This document shows positions 1 through 7,763 of a stretch of 15,298 nucleotides of DNA, in pieces; position 1 is the stretch's first letter; each line of letters starts with the position of its first letter. Made by a program: the position numbers and the translations under genes. The notes beneath the pieces are model-generated. The model did no database searches, was not told the origin of the DNA, and was given only the letters and a program-made list of their open reading frames with translations. Where the stretch lies: assembly GCF_020829685.1 (NCBI RefSeq), contig NZ_JAIVFR010000039.1, forward strand, positions 1 through 15,298. Reading direction: 5' to 3'. This DNA is from Nostoc sp. CHAB 5715. Lineage in GTDB: Bacteria > Cyanobacteriota > Cyanobacteriia > Cyanobacteriales > Nostocaceae.

Positions 1-259
1 GAAGTTAACTTACTGGTAGATTCCCTAATTGTTGGAAATAAAAGTGAATTCAACCCCAAAAGATTAGACTAATAAAAATTTTCTGGACTAGACTTTTCAA
101 AATTACCAGTAATATGAGTTACATCTGTGGAATGCAGGTTCTATATCAAATACAATGTTTAACTATTTAATCGTAAATTCAAGACAGAAAATTGATGAGG
201 GCAACTTTACTCTCATCTTTAAGAGTGATATCTGGCAATGAGCCGCTCTATGCCCACGC
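1..259. other. AT-rich non-coding flank, nothing convincing
   Basis: No gene of credible length or recognisable RNA is visible here. The only structure noted is a weak hairpin at 194-217 (arms GATGAG and CTCATC, 12-nt loop) downstream of the minus-strand gene that ends at 260. It has no T-tract on the minus strand, so it is not called as a terminator. Confidence 0.5.
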
Positions 260-1213
260 TTATTTCTCAGAGGTGAGATTATCCAAAACTTGCTGAAATT
301 CTGCTGTGGAAGGAATTGCGATCGCTCTTTTATGAAGCATTTTTAGCACAGATGGTTCTTCTATCCTATTAATAACTTCCACAATAGAGCTTGGCACTTC
401 TCCAAACCGCGTTTCTAGAACTGTAATGATGCTTTCTCTAGCAGTTTCGACAATTCCTTCTTCTTTGGCTAGTCTTTCAATACTAGTTACGTACCGCATT
501 CTATCTGCCTCCTCGTAACTTCTAACTTCTGTTTTAAAACTAAGTGCCAACTCTTTTGGCAAAACCATTATCCAGTCGATAAACCGAAATAATTCCCGAA
601 TATCTTCCCGGCTATATCCCCGTTCATACAGCCGTCTGACTAGGCTTAGTTTCCACTGTAGCCGATTTTGTGGATTTCGTTGCGTTGCCTTGGTCTTGAG
701 ATGCGCCATCACAATTACACCAAAGGGGTTGGTTGTTTGCTCTAGGGTTTCCCACCCTTGCTCATAGTCCAACAGTTTCGCCACAGGAAACTCTAAGCTG
801 ACGCGACATCCGCCCAGCTGATAGCTGTAGCTAGAAGGTCGCCAATTCGCTTGTTCATCTGCTAAAACTGCTAAACTAATGACTCGCTTTTTATGGCGGT
901 CAAATAAGCGGTAATTATATGTGTACATCCGTTCGGGAAATTGGCTGTCATATTGCCCTTGGACTTCCACATGAACCAATACCCAAGCTTCCTCTCCATC
1001 CAGTAGCCAAACTTTTGCGACTTTATCGACCAAACGCCGCCCAATTTCTGCATCCGGTTCTAGCTGTTGCAGTTCTGTGTCTAGAAATTCATAAGGTCGC
1101 GTCCAGTCGATTTCGGCATAAGCTTGGATGAAAAAGAATTCCAAAAAGCGGGGAAAATATAGCTCAATAACTTCTTTCCAAGGACTATCGTAATCAGTAA
1201 GTTGCTCGGTCAT
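260..1213 (-). CDS. Rpn-family PD-(D/E)XK nuclease / putative transposase-like protein
   Basis: A 317-residue protein of the Rpn (recombination-promoting nuclease / putative transposase) type, abundant in multiple copies in filamentous cyanobacteria. The PD-(D/E)XK core is visible as D63-K-V-A-K around the first strand and E83-V-Q85 in the second (the E-x-Q variant usual in this group), followed by a Y/R-rich helix at residues 96-108. The C-terminal part (about 255-315) resembles the DUF4351-like tail. Family members are metal-dependent DNA endonucleases in the studied E. coli cases; cyanobacterial copies have no assigned role. The ATG lies only 3 nt after the ureC stop, so it could be co-transcribed with the urease genes, but nothing links it to urea metabolism. 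The spacing suggests it landed at, or was retained by, the operon end. Family call is good, function unknown. Confidence 0.8.
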   Translation of the reverse strand: MTEQLTDYDSPWKEVIELYFPRFLEFFFIQAYAEIDWTRPYEFLDTELQQLEPDAEIGRRLVDKVAKVWLLDGEEAWVLVHVEVQGQYDSQFPERMYTYNYRLFDRHKKRVISLAVLADEQANWRPSSYSYQLGGCRVSLEFPVAKLLDYEQGWETLEQTTNPFGVIVMAHLKTKATQRNPQNRLQWKLSLVRRLYERGYSREDIRELFRFIDWIMVLPKELALSFKTEVRSYEEADRMRYVTSIERLAKEEGIVETARESIITVLETRFGEVPSSIVEVINRIEEPSVLKMLHKRAIAIPSTAEFQQVLDNLTSEK

Positions 1214-1216
1214 GAA

Positions 1217-2932
1217 TTAAAACAAAAAGTACCTCTGTGCCATTGGTAAAACTGTTGCAGGTTCACAAATCAGCAACTCACCATCTGCCCTGACTTGGTA
1301 TGTTTCTGGATCTACTTCAATGTGGGGTAGTGTATCATTCAACTTCATATCTAGCTTACTCAATTGGCGTGTCCCAGAAACTGCAACTGCTGACTTTTGT
1401 AAACCTAGCTGTGTGGGAATTTCTTTCTCTAAAGCTGCTTGGGAAACAAAAGTTAATGATGTGGCATGACGCGCCCCTGCAAAACTACCAAACATCGATC
1501 GCATATACACTGGTTGCGGTGTCGGAATACTGGCGTTAGCATCGCCCATTTGCGACCATGCAATCATTCCGCCTTTAATTACTATCTCTGGTTTCACGCC
1601 AAAAAACGCGGGACGCCACAAACATAAATCTGCTAATTTTCCCTTTTCCACTGAACCCACATATTCAGCAATTCCGTGAGCGATCGCTGGGTTAATCGTA
1701 TACTTAGCAACATACCTTTTTGCCCGAAAATTATCTGCTTTTTGCTCAGTTCCTTGTGAGTTAAGAGTTCCGCGTTGCACCTTCATTTTGTGAGATGTCT
1801 GCCAGGTGCGAATTATCACTTCGCCTACCCTTCCCATTGCCTGGGAGTCGGAAGAAATCATGCTAAATGCGCCTAAGTCGTGCAAAATGTCTTCTGCTGC
1901 AATGGTTTCCCGACGGATGCGAGATTCGGCAAAGGCAACATCTTCAGCGATCGCAGGATCGAGGTGATGGCATACCATCAACATATCCAGGTGTTCATCT
2001 AAGGTGTTGAGGGTGTAAGGACGTGTGGGATTTGTGGAAGAAGGGAGAACGTTGGCTTGGCTGCAAACTTTGATGATATCTGGTGCGTGTCCTCCGCCTG
2101 CGCCTTCAGTGTGGTAAGTGTGGATGACACGATTCTTAAAAGCGGCGATCGTATCTTCAACAAATCCGGCTTCGTTTAGGGTATCAGTATGAATAGCGAC
2201 TTGCACATCATAAGCATCGGCAACCTTGAGGCAAGTATCAATTGCTGCGGGTGTGGTTCCCCAATCTTCATGAAGTTTTAATCCCATTGCACCGGCAGCT
2301 ACTTGTTCTACAAGTCCTTGGGGTTGACTGGCGTTACCTTTACCTAAAAATCCTAAGTTGACGGGAAAAGCATCAGCAGCTTGCAGCATTCGGTAAATAT
2401 TCCAAGGGCCGGGGGTGCAGGTAGTGGCATTTGTACCTGTGGCGGGGCCAGTACCGCCGCCGATCATGGTGGTAATTCCAGAAGCGATCGCAACTTCAAT
2501 TTGTTGGGGACAAATAAAATGAATATGGGCATCAATACCGCCAGCAGTGAGAATCATTCCTTCACCAGCTAAGGCTTCAGTTCCGGGGCCAATAATAATA
2601 TCTACATTATTTTGAATATAAGGATTTCCGGCTTTACCAATTTTGAAAATCTTGCCATCTTTAATGCCGATATCTGCTTTGACAATACCCCACCAATCGA
2701 GAATTAAGGCATTAGTAATTACTAAATCTACAGCACCATCGGCGTTAGAAATTGGGGATTGTCCCATTCCGTCTCGGATGACTTTACCGCCGCCGAATTT
2801 TACTTCATCGCCGTAGGTGGTGAAATCTTGTTCAACTTCAATAAATAATTCTGTGTCTGCAAGTCGGATGCGATCGCCTACTGTTGGACCGTAGGTTTCC
2901 GCGTAAGCACGGCGATTCGTTCTGTAAGGCAT
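1217..2932 (-). CDS. ureC: Urease subunit alpha (catalytic)
   Basis: Catalytic subunit of nickel urease, hydrolysing urea to ammonia and carbamate in the cytoplasm. At 571 residues it has the normal length for UreC. All active-site residues can be read: H136 and H138 (A-H-I-H), the lysine to be carbamylated K219 with H221 (LKLHEDWG), H248 ([12 protein letters not shown]), H274 ([12 protein letters not shown]), the mobile-flap pair C321-H322, and D362 (SSDSQAMGR). The protein starts [20 protein letters not shown], a typical UreC N-terminus, so the ATG at 2932 is secure. No clear Shine-Dalgarno precedes it. The gene normally follows ureB by a few bases, but here about 1.4 kb of opposite-strand genes and repeats separates them, so it needs either transcription through the insert or its own promoter. 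The coding sequence itself looks intact. Confidence 0.98.
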   Translation of the reverse strand: MPYRTNRRAYAETYGPTVGDRIRLADTELFIEVEQDFTTYGDEVKFGGGKVIRDGMGQSPISNADGAVDLVITNALILDWWGIVKADIGIKDGKIFKIGKAGNPYIQNNVDIIIGPGTEALAGEGMILTAGGIDAHIHFICPQQIEVAIASGITTMIGGGTGPATGTNATTCTPGPWNIYRMLQAADAFPVNLGFLGKGNASQPQGLVEQVAAGAMGLKLHEDWGTTPAAIDTCLKVADAYDVQVAIHTDTLNEAGFVEDTIAAFKNRVIHTYHTEGAGGGHAPDIIKVCSQANVLPSSTNPTRPYTLNTLDEHLDMLMVCHHLDPAIAEDVAFAESRIRRETIAAEDILHDLGAFSMISSDSQAMGRVGEVIIRTWQTSHKMKVQRGTLNSQGTEQKADNFRAKRYVAKYTINPAIAHGIAEYVGSVEKGKLADLCLWRPAFFGVKPEIVIKGGMIAWSQMGDANASIPTPQPVYMRSMFGSFAGARHATSLTFVSQAALEKEIPTQLGLQKSAVAVSGTRQLSKLDMKLNDTLPHIEVDPETYQVRADGELLICEPATVLPMAQRYFLF

Positions 2933-2967
2933 TATACATTCTGAAAATTGAGGTTAAAATCGAGTTT

Positions 2968-3004
2968 AAACGCAGAGGGGCGCAAAGTAAACGCAAAGGT
3001 GAGG
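2968..3004 (+). repeat. Dispersed GCAGAGG-type repeat, copy 1
   Basis: Purine-rich sequence beginning AAACGCAGAGGGGCGC. It matches, in the same orientation, the copy at 4279-4322 and, inverted, the copy at 3431-3472. Such CGCAGAGG/GCGGAGG repeats are common between genes in Nostoc genomes. This copy marks the ureC-side edge of the insert that splits the urease operon. Directly after it (about 3005-3045) comes a second repeat-like palindromic stretch (GGGGGTTTCCCCC). Confidence 0.75.
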
Positions 3005-3053
3005 CAGCGCGGTCTTGGGGGTTTCCCCCATGAGCGACTGCCGTACGCAGAGT

Positions 3054-3430
3054 ATGGATGAGAATGATTTGAGTGGGATGATAATTGGTTGTGGAATGCG
3101 AGTGCATACGGCGTTAGGCCCAGGTTTATTAGAGTCAGCATACGAAGAGTGTTTGTATTATGAATTGAAGAAGAGGGGATTTAATGTTGGTAAGCAAGTT
3201 CCATTACCGCTTGTGTATGAAAAAGTAGAATTGATTGTGTTTATCGATTAGATTTAATAGTAGAAAATAAAGTAATTATTGAAGTTAAATCTGTGGAATC
3301 TATCAAACCAATTCACTCAGTACAGCTTTTAACTTACCTGAAACTCACTAATTGTAAACTCGGTCTTCTGCTCAATTTTAACGTTCTCCAGCTTAAAGAA
3401 GGCATTAAACGTGTGGCAAACAAACTCTAA
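3054..3430 (+). pseudogene. GxxExxY-family protein gene, frameshifted
   Basis: The family name motif is visible at residues 24-30 (G-L-L-E-S-A-Y) after VHTALGPG. Reading from the ATG at 3054 stops at 3251. One frame over, translation resumes with YRLDLIVENKVIIEVKSVES and continues to a TAA at 3428-3430 (end ...IKRVANKL). That is the conserved second half with the D and E-V-K residues of a PD-(D/E)XK fold. A single G missing after about 3233 (TTG-GAT expected, TTGAT seen) explains the break; restored, the protein would be about 126 residues, the family's usual size. The biological role of GxxExxY proteins is not established. The gene lies on the strand opposite the urease genes, bounded by inverted copies of a dispersed repeat. 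It is either a recent pseudogene or a base-call error. Confidence 0.85.
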
Positions 3431-3472
3431 CTCCGCGTACCTCCGCGTTTACCTCAGCGCCCCTCTGCGTTG
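3431..3472 (-). repeat. Dispersed GCAGAGG-type repeat, copy 2 (inverted)
   Basis: Reverse-complement copy of the repeat at 2968-3004 and 4279-4322, starting immediately after the GxxExxY stop codon (plus strand CTCCGCGTACCTCCGCGTTT and on to CCCTCTGCGTTG). Together with copy 1 it encloses the GxxExxY gene as an inverted pair. Confidence 0.75.
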
Positions 3473-3647
3473 AAAAATAAATATACCGTAGTGACTGTCT
3501 TAAAAGCCAAGCGATCGCATTTTATCCACAGCTTGAATAATTTGGGTTTGTAAAATTACGCGATTCTCTACGAGACGGCAAAACCAAACGCACTTTAGAT
3601 AATTTAGGTTTATGCTATGAATGAACGTTCTTGGAGGTAAAGACAAA
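3473..3647. other. Intergenic stretch with HIP1 site and repeat fragment
   Basis: Non-coding. It holds one HIP1 octamer (3511-3518) and a short fragment reading GCGATTCTCTACGAGACG (about 3561-3577), which resembles the start of another interspersed repeat seen in Nostoc genomes. A purine-rich ribosome binding site for the next gene is at 3633-3637 (GGAGG). No RNA gene is visible. Confidence 0.45.
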
Positions 3648-3860
3648 ATGACTCTAGCAGACGTAATTACCATAGCTCGAAAGCTTTCTCCATTAGAAAA
3701 GCTCAAGCTAATTCGCATCCTTGCCGAAGATTTAGATACAGTCGAGGATATTTCTCCATTAGAACCCTTCAAAACCTACGATTTACCTACTCCTTATAAT
3801 AGCTTTGGGGCTGGTGCAGTCATGATGGAAGCACTCAACTCACAGAATTCCAGTCATTAA
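3648..3860 (+). CDS. Small antitoxin-like hypothetical protein
   Basis: A 70-residue protein. The ATG at 3648 is preferred over an upstream ATG at 3621 because GGAGG sits 10 nt before it and the conserved-looking sequence begins MTLADVITIARKLSPLEKLK. Residues 1-32 form an amphipathic helix-rich segment (LSPLEKLKLIRILAEDL) like those in small cyanobacterial antitoxin-like proteins; the tail (LEPFKTYDLPTPYNSFGAGA) is proline- and glycine-rich. It ends 5 nt before the aspartic protease gene, so the two probably form one transcript. Such small helical proteins often precede retropepsin-like genes in cyanobacteria, but this is from memory of gene contexts and no toxin activity is known. Antitoxin-like is a description of shape, not a proven role. 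Confidence 0.65.
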   Translation: MTLADVITIARKLSPLEKLKLIRILAEDLDTVEDISPLEPFKTYDLPTPYNSFGAGAVMMEALNSQNSSH

Positions 3861-3865
3861 GCTGT

Positions 3866-4270
3866 ATGCGGTTCAATTATTCCACTACAAGTTCCACTCA
3901 AAACGAATTTGATAGTTTACCCAGAATTCCCCTAGTTTTAAGTCGAGAAAATTACAGCATAGAAGCAAATGCTTTAGTTGATAGCGGTGCTACTGTCAAT
4001 GTTATGCCCTATGAACTAGGGCTTCAGTTGGGTGGGATTTGGGATGAGCGTAAAGCTATTATTCAATTGGCAGGAAATCTCCGCAATCAACCTGCCATAC
4101 CATTTTTCGCAAGGGCTGAAATTAGCAGTTTTCCACATGTGGAGTTAGTATTTGCATGGGTAAGCAGTCTTAACGCTGCTTTAATTCTTGGACAAACTAA
4201 TTTTTTCTTGGAATTCGATGTTTGTTTTTATCGTTCCAAATTGGAGTTTGAAATTAAACCTATTCAATAA
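3866..4270 (+). CDS. Retropepsin-like aspartic protease
   Basis: A 134-residue protein with the single aspartic protease signature A-L-V-D-S-G-A-T-V-N-V-M-P (catalytic D at about residue 38). This is the retropepsin pattern, in which two copies must dimerise to make one active site. The flap and second hydrophobic psi-loop are plausible in residues 60-115 (ALILGQTNFFLEF, where the G-Q-T-N segment takes the place of the usual L-G-x-D/N-x-L). Length fits the short bacterial retropepsin-like proteins. It starts 5 nt after the preceding small gene and is most likely co-translated with it. It is convergent with ureB, with a dispersed repeat between them. The substrate is unknown. The fold call is good; the physiological role is open. 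Confidence 0.75.
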   Translation: MRFNYSTTSSTQNEFDSLPRIPLVLSRENYSIEANALVDSGATVNVMPYELGLQLGGIWDERKAIIQLAGNLRNQPAIPFFARAEISSFPHVELVFAWVSSLNAALILGQTNFFLEFDVCFYRSKLEFEIKPIQ

Positions 4271-4278
4271 CTTTGTTC

Positions 4279-4322
4279 AAACGCAGAGGGACGCTGAGGG
4301 AAGCGCAGAGGTACGCGGAGGG
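4279..4322 (+). repeat. Dispersed GCAGAGG-type repeat, copy 3
   Basis: Starts AAACGCAGAGGGACGCTGAG and ends GTACGCGGAGG, directly repeating copy 1 at 2968-3004. It ends only 3 nt before the ureB stop codon (4326-4328) and marks the ureB-side boundary of the insert. Confidence 0.75.
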
Positions 4323-4325
4323 TTT

Positions 4326-4631
4326 TTAGAGGTTTCCGTTAATTTTGGCGTTGAAGCCGTAGACTTGGCGAGTACCAACGAGGGGGATTAGAGTTATTTG
4401 TTTTTCGTCGCCTGGTTCAAAGCGAACTGCGGTTCCGGCGGGGATATCGAGGCGCATTCCTCGCGCTTGTTCTCTGTCAAAGTTTAAGGCGGCGTTGACT
4501 TCATAAAAGTGATAGTGGGAACCAACTTGTATGGGGCGATCGCCTGTATTTGACACTTGCAATTTTACAGTTGGACGACCAACATTTAGTTCAATTTCAC
4601 CTTCTGGTGTAATAATTTCTCCAGGAATCAT
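4326..4631 (-). CDS. ureB: Urease subunit beta
   Basis: Structural urease subunit of 101 residues, packing with UreA and UreC in the (UreABC)3 complex. The N-terminus [19 protein letters not shown] and the stretch [20 protein letters not shown] are diagnostic of UreB, and the length matches the family. It follows ureA by 14 nt on the same strand, the expected tight operon spacing. Its stop codon is almost touching a dispersed repeat that begins the 1.4-kb insert separating it from ureC. The C-terminus ([12 protein letters not shown]) looks complete, so the insertion did not truncate it. Confidence 0.97.
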   Translation of the reverse strand: MIPGEIITPEGEIELNVGRPTVKLQVSNTGDRPIQVGSHYHFYEVNAALNFDREQARGMRLDIPAGTAVRFEPGDEKQITLIPLVGTRQVYGFNAKINGNL

Positions 4632-4645
4632 AATAAATTCAAAAA

Positions 4646-4948
4646 TTAACGAATTGGATTATGTACTGTTACTAACTTTGTGCCATCAGGAAAAGTTGCT
4701 TCTACCTGCACTTCATCCACCATTTCTGATATTCCTTCCATGACATCATTCCGCGTCAATAGAGTTGTACCATAACTCATTAATTCAGCTACAGTTTGCC
4801 CATCCCTTGCACCTTCTAAAATGGCAGCAGAAATATAAGCGATCGCTTCAGGATAATTCAGTTTTAAACCCCTTCCTTTACGTCTTTCTGCTAATAAAGC
4901 AGCAGTAAAAATTAATAGCTTATCTTTTTCCTGCGGCGTAAGTTGCAT
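4646..4948 (-). CDS. ureA: Urease subunit gamma
   Basis: Smallest urease subunit, 100 residues, the standard size. It begins [20 protein letters not shown] and carries the typical [20 protein letters not shown] and [20 protein letters not shown] segments. It is a structural partner of UreB and UreC. The Shine-Dalgarno GAGGAG lies 6 nt before the ATG (plus-strand 4955-4960). That motif is itself part of a dispersed purine-rich repeat filling the 39-nt gap between ureD and ureA. Order ureD-ureA-ureB agrees with other Nostocales urease clusters. Confidence 0.97.
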   Translation of the reverse strand: MQLTPQEKDKLLIFTAALLAERRKGRGLKLNYPEAIAYISAAILEGARDGQTVAELMSYGTTLLTRNDVMEGISEMVDEVQVEATFPDGTKLVTVHNPIR

Positions 4949-4954
4949 TCTTAT

Positions 4955-4986
4955 CTCCTCTGTGTTCTCTGCGCCTCTGCGGTTAG
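4955..4986 (-). repeat. Dispersed GCAGAGG-type repeat, variant copy in ureD-ureA gap
   Basis: Read on the minus strand this is AACCGCAGAGGCGCAGAGAA followed by CACAGAGGAG, a variant of the same purine-rich family as the copies at 2968, 3431 and 4279. Its last GAGGAG serves as the ureA ribosome binding site. The ureD stop codon (4988-4990) lies just upstream. Confidence 0.6.
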
Positions 4987-4987
4987 T

Positions 4988-5824
4988 TCAAACCTGCCAC
5001 ACTCTTGGTATACAATTACTACGATTCAGAAAAGAAATTCTCAGCAATTGCCAAACATCAATAAACCAGTTTCTCACCTCAGATGTAGAAGCACCGCGAT
5101 ATCGACACAATAATCCATGTTGTAATCGGCTAACACCCGCTTCTCCTTGCCCATCCCATAAATTTCGCGTTTTTTCGACAATTTCTGCTGAAACTGCACC
5201 ACCAACCCAAACTAGACTACCTACTATTGGTTTTCCAGCCAAACCGTGGGGACTGTGAAAAATATCTTCGCTACCCCGTAACCATTGGCGATCAATCCAC
5301 AAAGGAACACCTTGCTGCCAAATTTCCGTGTGCGATCGCCATTCCCCTTGTAAGAATTTTTCTCCTCTAGCACTGCGACCAAATCGGGTAATTTCCCAGC
5401 CTAACCAACTGGCCCCGGTTGCTAATTCTACCCGTAAATCTTGGCGAAAAATCGCGTCGTTAAATAAAATTGTCTCTTGCGGCAACCATTCTAAACAAGC
5501 ACCAGTATCAACTTGCATCTGGATGGTTTGTCTAGCTTGTAAGCCATTACTACGATATATCTTACTTGCAGCAGCTGTAGTGATTAAGGCTTGGGCTTGG
5601 GGTTGGAGGTGGATGTTAGAGGATAAGCGATCGCCTCCCACCATTCCCCCAGCCGTGTGTAAAATTACGCTATGACAAATTTCCCCTTCTGGGTAAAATG
5701 GGCGCTGTACCTTCAGGGGCGCTTGTTGGTGATTGTAAATTAATTGGGTTTTACCCTGGCGATCGGCATAGACTAAATTAAGTTTGCCATGCCAACCTTC
5801 TGCTGTTTGTGAGTTGCAGATCAT
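4988..5824 (-). CDS. ureD: Urease accessory protein UreD (UreH)
   Basis: Urease maturation factor of 278 residues, the usual length. UreD binds the apo-urease and recruits UreF and UreG for carbamylation of the active-site lysine and nickel delivery. Characteristic segments are GWHGKLNLVYADRQGKTQLI near residues 10-30, QAPLKVQRPFYPEG, the glycine-rich HTAGGMVGGDRL (about 56-67), ITTAAASKIYRS and EWLPQETILFNDA. It is the first gene of the local urease group and 39 nt upstream of ureA. The ATG at 5824 gives the expected short N-terminus, with no obvious Shine-Dalgarno. A decayed copy of its 5' end lies at 8824-8915 on the same strand. ureE, ureF and ureG are not present in the window. Confidence 0.96.
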   Translation of the reverse strand: MICNSQTAEGWHGKLNLVYADRQGKTQLIYNHQQAPLKVQRPFYPEGEICHSVILHTAGGMVGGDRLSSNIHLQPQAQALITTAAASKIYRSNGLQARQTIQMQVDTGACLEWLPQETILFNDAIFRQDLRVELATGASWLGWEITRFGRSARGEKFLQGEWRSHTEIWQQGVPLWIDRQWLRGSEDIFHSPHGLAGKPIVGSLVWVGGAVSAEIVEKTRNLWDGQGEAGVSRLQHGLLCRYRGASTSEVRNWFIDVWQLLRISFLNRSNCIPRVWQV

Positions 5825-5897
5825 TTATAAATTCAAGATTAAAGTTCAGATATCTTATATTTTTTTAATGCATTCTTTGCTCTTTACTTGCAATTTA

Positions 5898-6772
5898 TTA
5901 TGACTTTTTCGCCAAGATTACATAATCATCTAATGTATAGTGTAACTGATGCTTCTGACCAAAATACTTTTTGAGTATTGGACTCATGTACAGTTGTTTT
6001 GGTAACTTTTCTCGAGCAAATTTACCAAATTCAGCAATGGGCAAAGGTGTTCTTAAACCTGTTGAGGTTAGATATCTATACCAGACCAACTCTAATCCCA
6101 ATTCTGCCAGAAACTTATCCACTACGCTTTTTTCCTGTTCTTGGTTTTCAACTTGGTGAACATCATAAATTTTAAATAACTTTTTATCTTGCACAATTAG
6201 TAGAATATAGCCCAAGCTAAATATATGCAATATACATTTTCTAAAAAATACTTCATAAAGTAGACATGAGGAGTTAGACTAAAACGGTAGCCTGGGTCTT
6301 GTCCAATTTTTAAGTTATTAATATCCTCAAGAGCATCTTCTAGCTTAACAAATAACTGCTTGTCAGGAATCTTACTAAATTCTTCTTTGAGATATTCAAC
6401 TAGCCTTGATTCAAAATCATCAAATATACGTTCATCAATACCAGTAGATTGCAGTTTACATTCATCGTGCTGTATTAAATTAAAAACTTTATAGATATAT
6501 TTAACAAATTCTTCATCTGGCATTAATATGAGATTATCTTTTTGCTGTGATACTTCTGTTAGTTGTTTAGTTAAAGTTTCTGTTTGTCGTTTATATTCTT
6601 GGGAATAACGTTCAAGCTGAAGTTTATCCCTAAATAGTTTTTCTAACCATGAGAATCTTGCACCTGACTTTTGAATCTCTTGTAATAGTTGGGCTGCACG
6701 TCGGATATCCCCGCGTTTTAAAGATAATTTTAACTGCTGACTTCGCCACCAATTTACGATAGGATTATTCAT
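5898..6772 (-). pseudogene. Unrecognised protein gene, probably split by a frameshift
   Basis: Two overlapping reading frames look like one gene. The first half starts at the ATG at 6772 (an in-frame TTG lies at 6778), with GAGGG 8 nt before it, and runs 191 residues to a stop at 6197. It holds a basic N-terminus (NWWRSQQLKLSLKRGDIRRA), a coiled-coil-like segment near residues 40-85 and an acidic helical region. It ends ...CIYLAWAIFY. One base further over, translation continues as YILLIVQDKKLFKIYDVHQV down to 5898. Adding one base near 6205-6212 would give a protein of about 290 residues. The ATG overlaps the stop of the upstream radical SAM gene by 8 nt (ATGAATAA), which implies translational coupling and perhaps a shared task. 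I do not recognise the family. Two separate small genes, or a sequencing error, remain possible. Confidence 0.6.
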
Positions 6773-7703
6773 AACCAAATCCCTCTTTACCTTGCATAAT
6801 TTCTACACCTGGAAGCCGAGAAACTAACTTTTCCTTAAATTTCATATAGTTTAGTTTCTCATCGTCATACCACCAAGCGTATTTTTGCTTAATTTCTTCA
6901 GCTTCTTGGCGAGTTGATGCTATAAGAGAACGATTATCCCTAGCATGAAAAGCTTGAATTACAACTCTATCGGCGATGGCTAGTTTGTCAATAAAAGCAG
7001 CTTCATCAGTTGCTAAAGTAGGAAGTAGAGGGGTGATGGTGATAGAAATTTTAGGAAGAAAACCTTTGTAATAATCAATACTTTGTTTAATTTTAGTGAT
7101 AGCATTTAGTCTGGCTTTAATACTGGGCGATCGCGGTTCAAAATCTTTTCTCACTAATTCACTCCCTGTGGGAATGCTCATATTAATTCGCAATCGCTTA
7201 AATCGTTGTAAATAATCAATATCTCTAGTAATAATTGGGCTACGAGTTTGAATCACCAAAGTTGGAGTTGGATAACCGTCAATCCCCATATCTAGCATTA
7301 CCTCCAACAACCGACGAGTCAGATGATGTTTAGACTCAAGTGGTTGATAAGGATCAGTAACGCTACTCATGTATATACTAGGAGGAATCTGAGGATTTTT
7401 TTCGTACCATTTTTTTAATTCTTTCGCTAAAATGTCAGCAGAATTTTCTTTAAAAATTACCCATTTTCCCCAATCTTGGCGCATTTGAGCATTAGGAGTA
7501 AATGCAGCAGCATAGCAATAACTACAACCGTATTGACATCCCCTGTAAGGATTTAGAGTGAAATCATAATTACCAATAAAACCAGTAGCTTTTGTTAAGA
7601 GCGATTTAGCATTTTGGGCAAAAACATTGACATCTCCAAACTTTTCTCTGACTAATTTGGTAGGAATGCATTCGCAATAACCTTCATATTTTGGTTGTGC
7701 CAT
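6765..7703 (-). CDS. SplB-like radical SAM protein
   Basis: A 312-residue radical S-adenosylmethionine enzyme of the COG1533 (spore photoproduct lyase-like) group. The [4Fe-4S] cluster motif C-x3-C-x2-C is at C56, C60 and C63 (NPYRGCQYGCSYCYA). The SAM-binding strand region YMSSVTDPYQPLE and the conserved IQTRSPIITRDIDYL stretch are also clear. Cyanobacteria make no spores, so DNA photolesion repair in the strict sense is unlikely; many such homologues have no known substrate. The gene has AGGA 5 nt before the ATG at 7703, fixing the start. Its last codons overlap the next minus-strand gene by 8 nt, an arrangement that usually means co-translation, so the unknown neighbour may be its partner or substrate protein. 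Enzyme class is certain, reaction unknown. Confidence 0.9.
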   Translation of the reverse strand: MAQPKYEGYCECIPTKLVREKFGDVNVFAQNAKSLLTKATGFIGNYDFTLNPYRGCQYGCSYCYAAAFTPNAQMRQDWGKWVIFKENSADILAKELKKWYEKNPQIPPSIYMSSVTDPYQPLESKHHLTRRLLEVMLDMGIDGYPTPTLVIQTRSPIITRDIDYLQRFKRLRINMSIPTGSELVRKDFEPRSPSIKARLNAITKIKQSIDYYKGFLPKISITITPLLPTLATDEAAFIDKLAIADRVVIQAFHARDNRSLIASTRQEAEEIKQKYAWWYDDEKLNYMKFKEKLVSRLPGVEIMQGKEGFGYE

Positions 7704-7731
7704 GTGAATCCTGATATTTATTAAGAGTGAA

Positions 7732-7744
7732 TTAACGCACCCTA
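7732..7744. repeat. TAACGCACCCTAC repeat fragment
   Basis: A 13-mer often met as part of dispersed intergenic repeats in bacteria. Only this single half is seen in the 60-nt gap upstream of the radical SAM gene, so its status as a repeat rests on recall rather than on a second local copy. Confidence 0.35.
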
Positions 7745-7763
7745 CTTCTTATAATTCCCATTT

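Noticed and set aside
194..217. Hairpin as terminator of the 260-1213 gene
   Set aside because: Only a 6-bp stem with a 12-nt loop and no T-tract on the minus strand.
2931..2936. TATAAT on the minus strand at the ureC start, as a promoter -10
   Set aside because: It overlaps the start codon itself, so transcription would begin inside the gene; no matching -35 sequence was evident.
2838..3141. Minus-strand frames upstream of and overlapping the ureC start
   Set aside because: They overlap the ureC N-terminus in other frames and mostly translate dispersed repeats.
3500..3772. Minus-strand frame of 90 codons over the small antitoxin-like gene
   Set aside because: Antisense to a gene with a clear ribosome binding site, no recognisable domain, and it runs through repeat-like DNA.
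5825..5897. NtcA site (GTA-N8-TAC) upstream of ureD, expected for nitrogen control
   Set aside because: No match to the pattern was found in this 73-nt gap when read on either strand.
5898..6230. Independent small gene starting at the ATG at 6230
   Set aside because: Its first residues (MHIFSLG) read the preceding gene's end in another frame; continuity after one base shift explains both frames better, though not with certainty.
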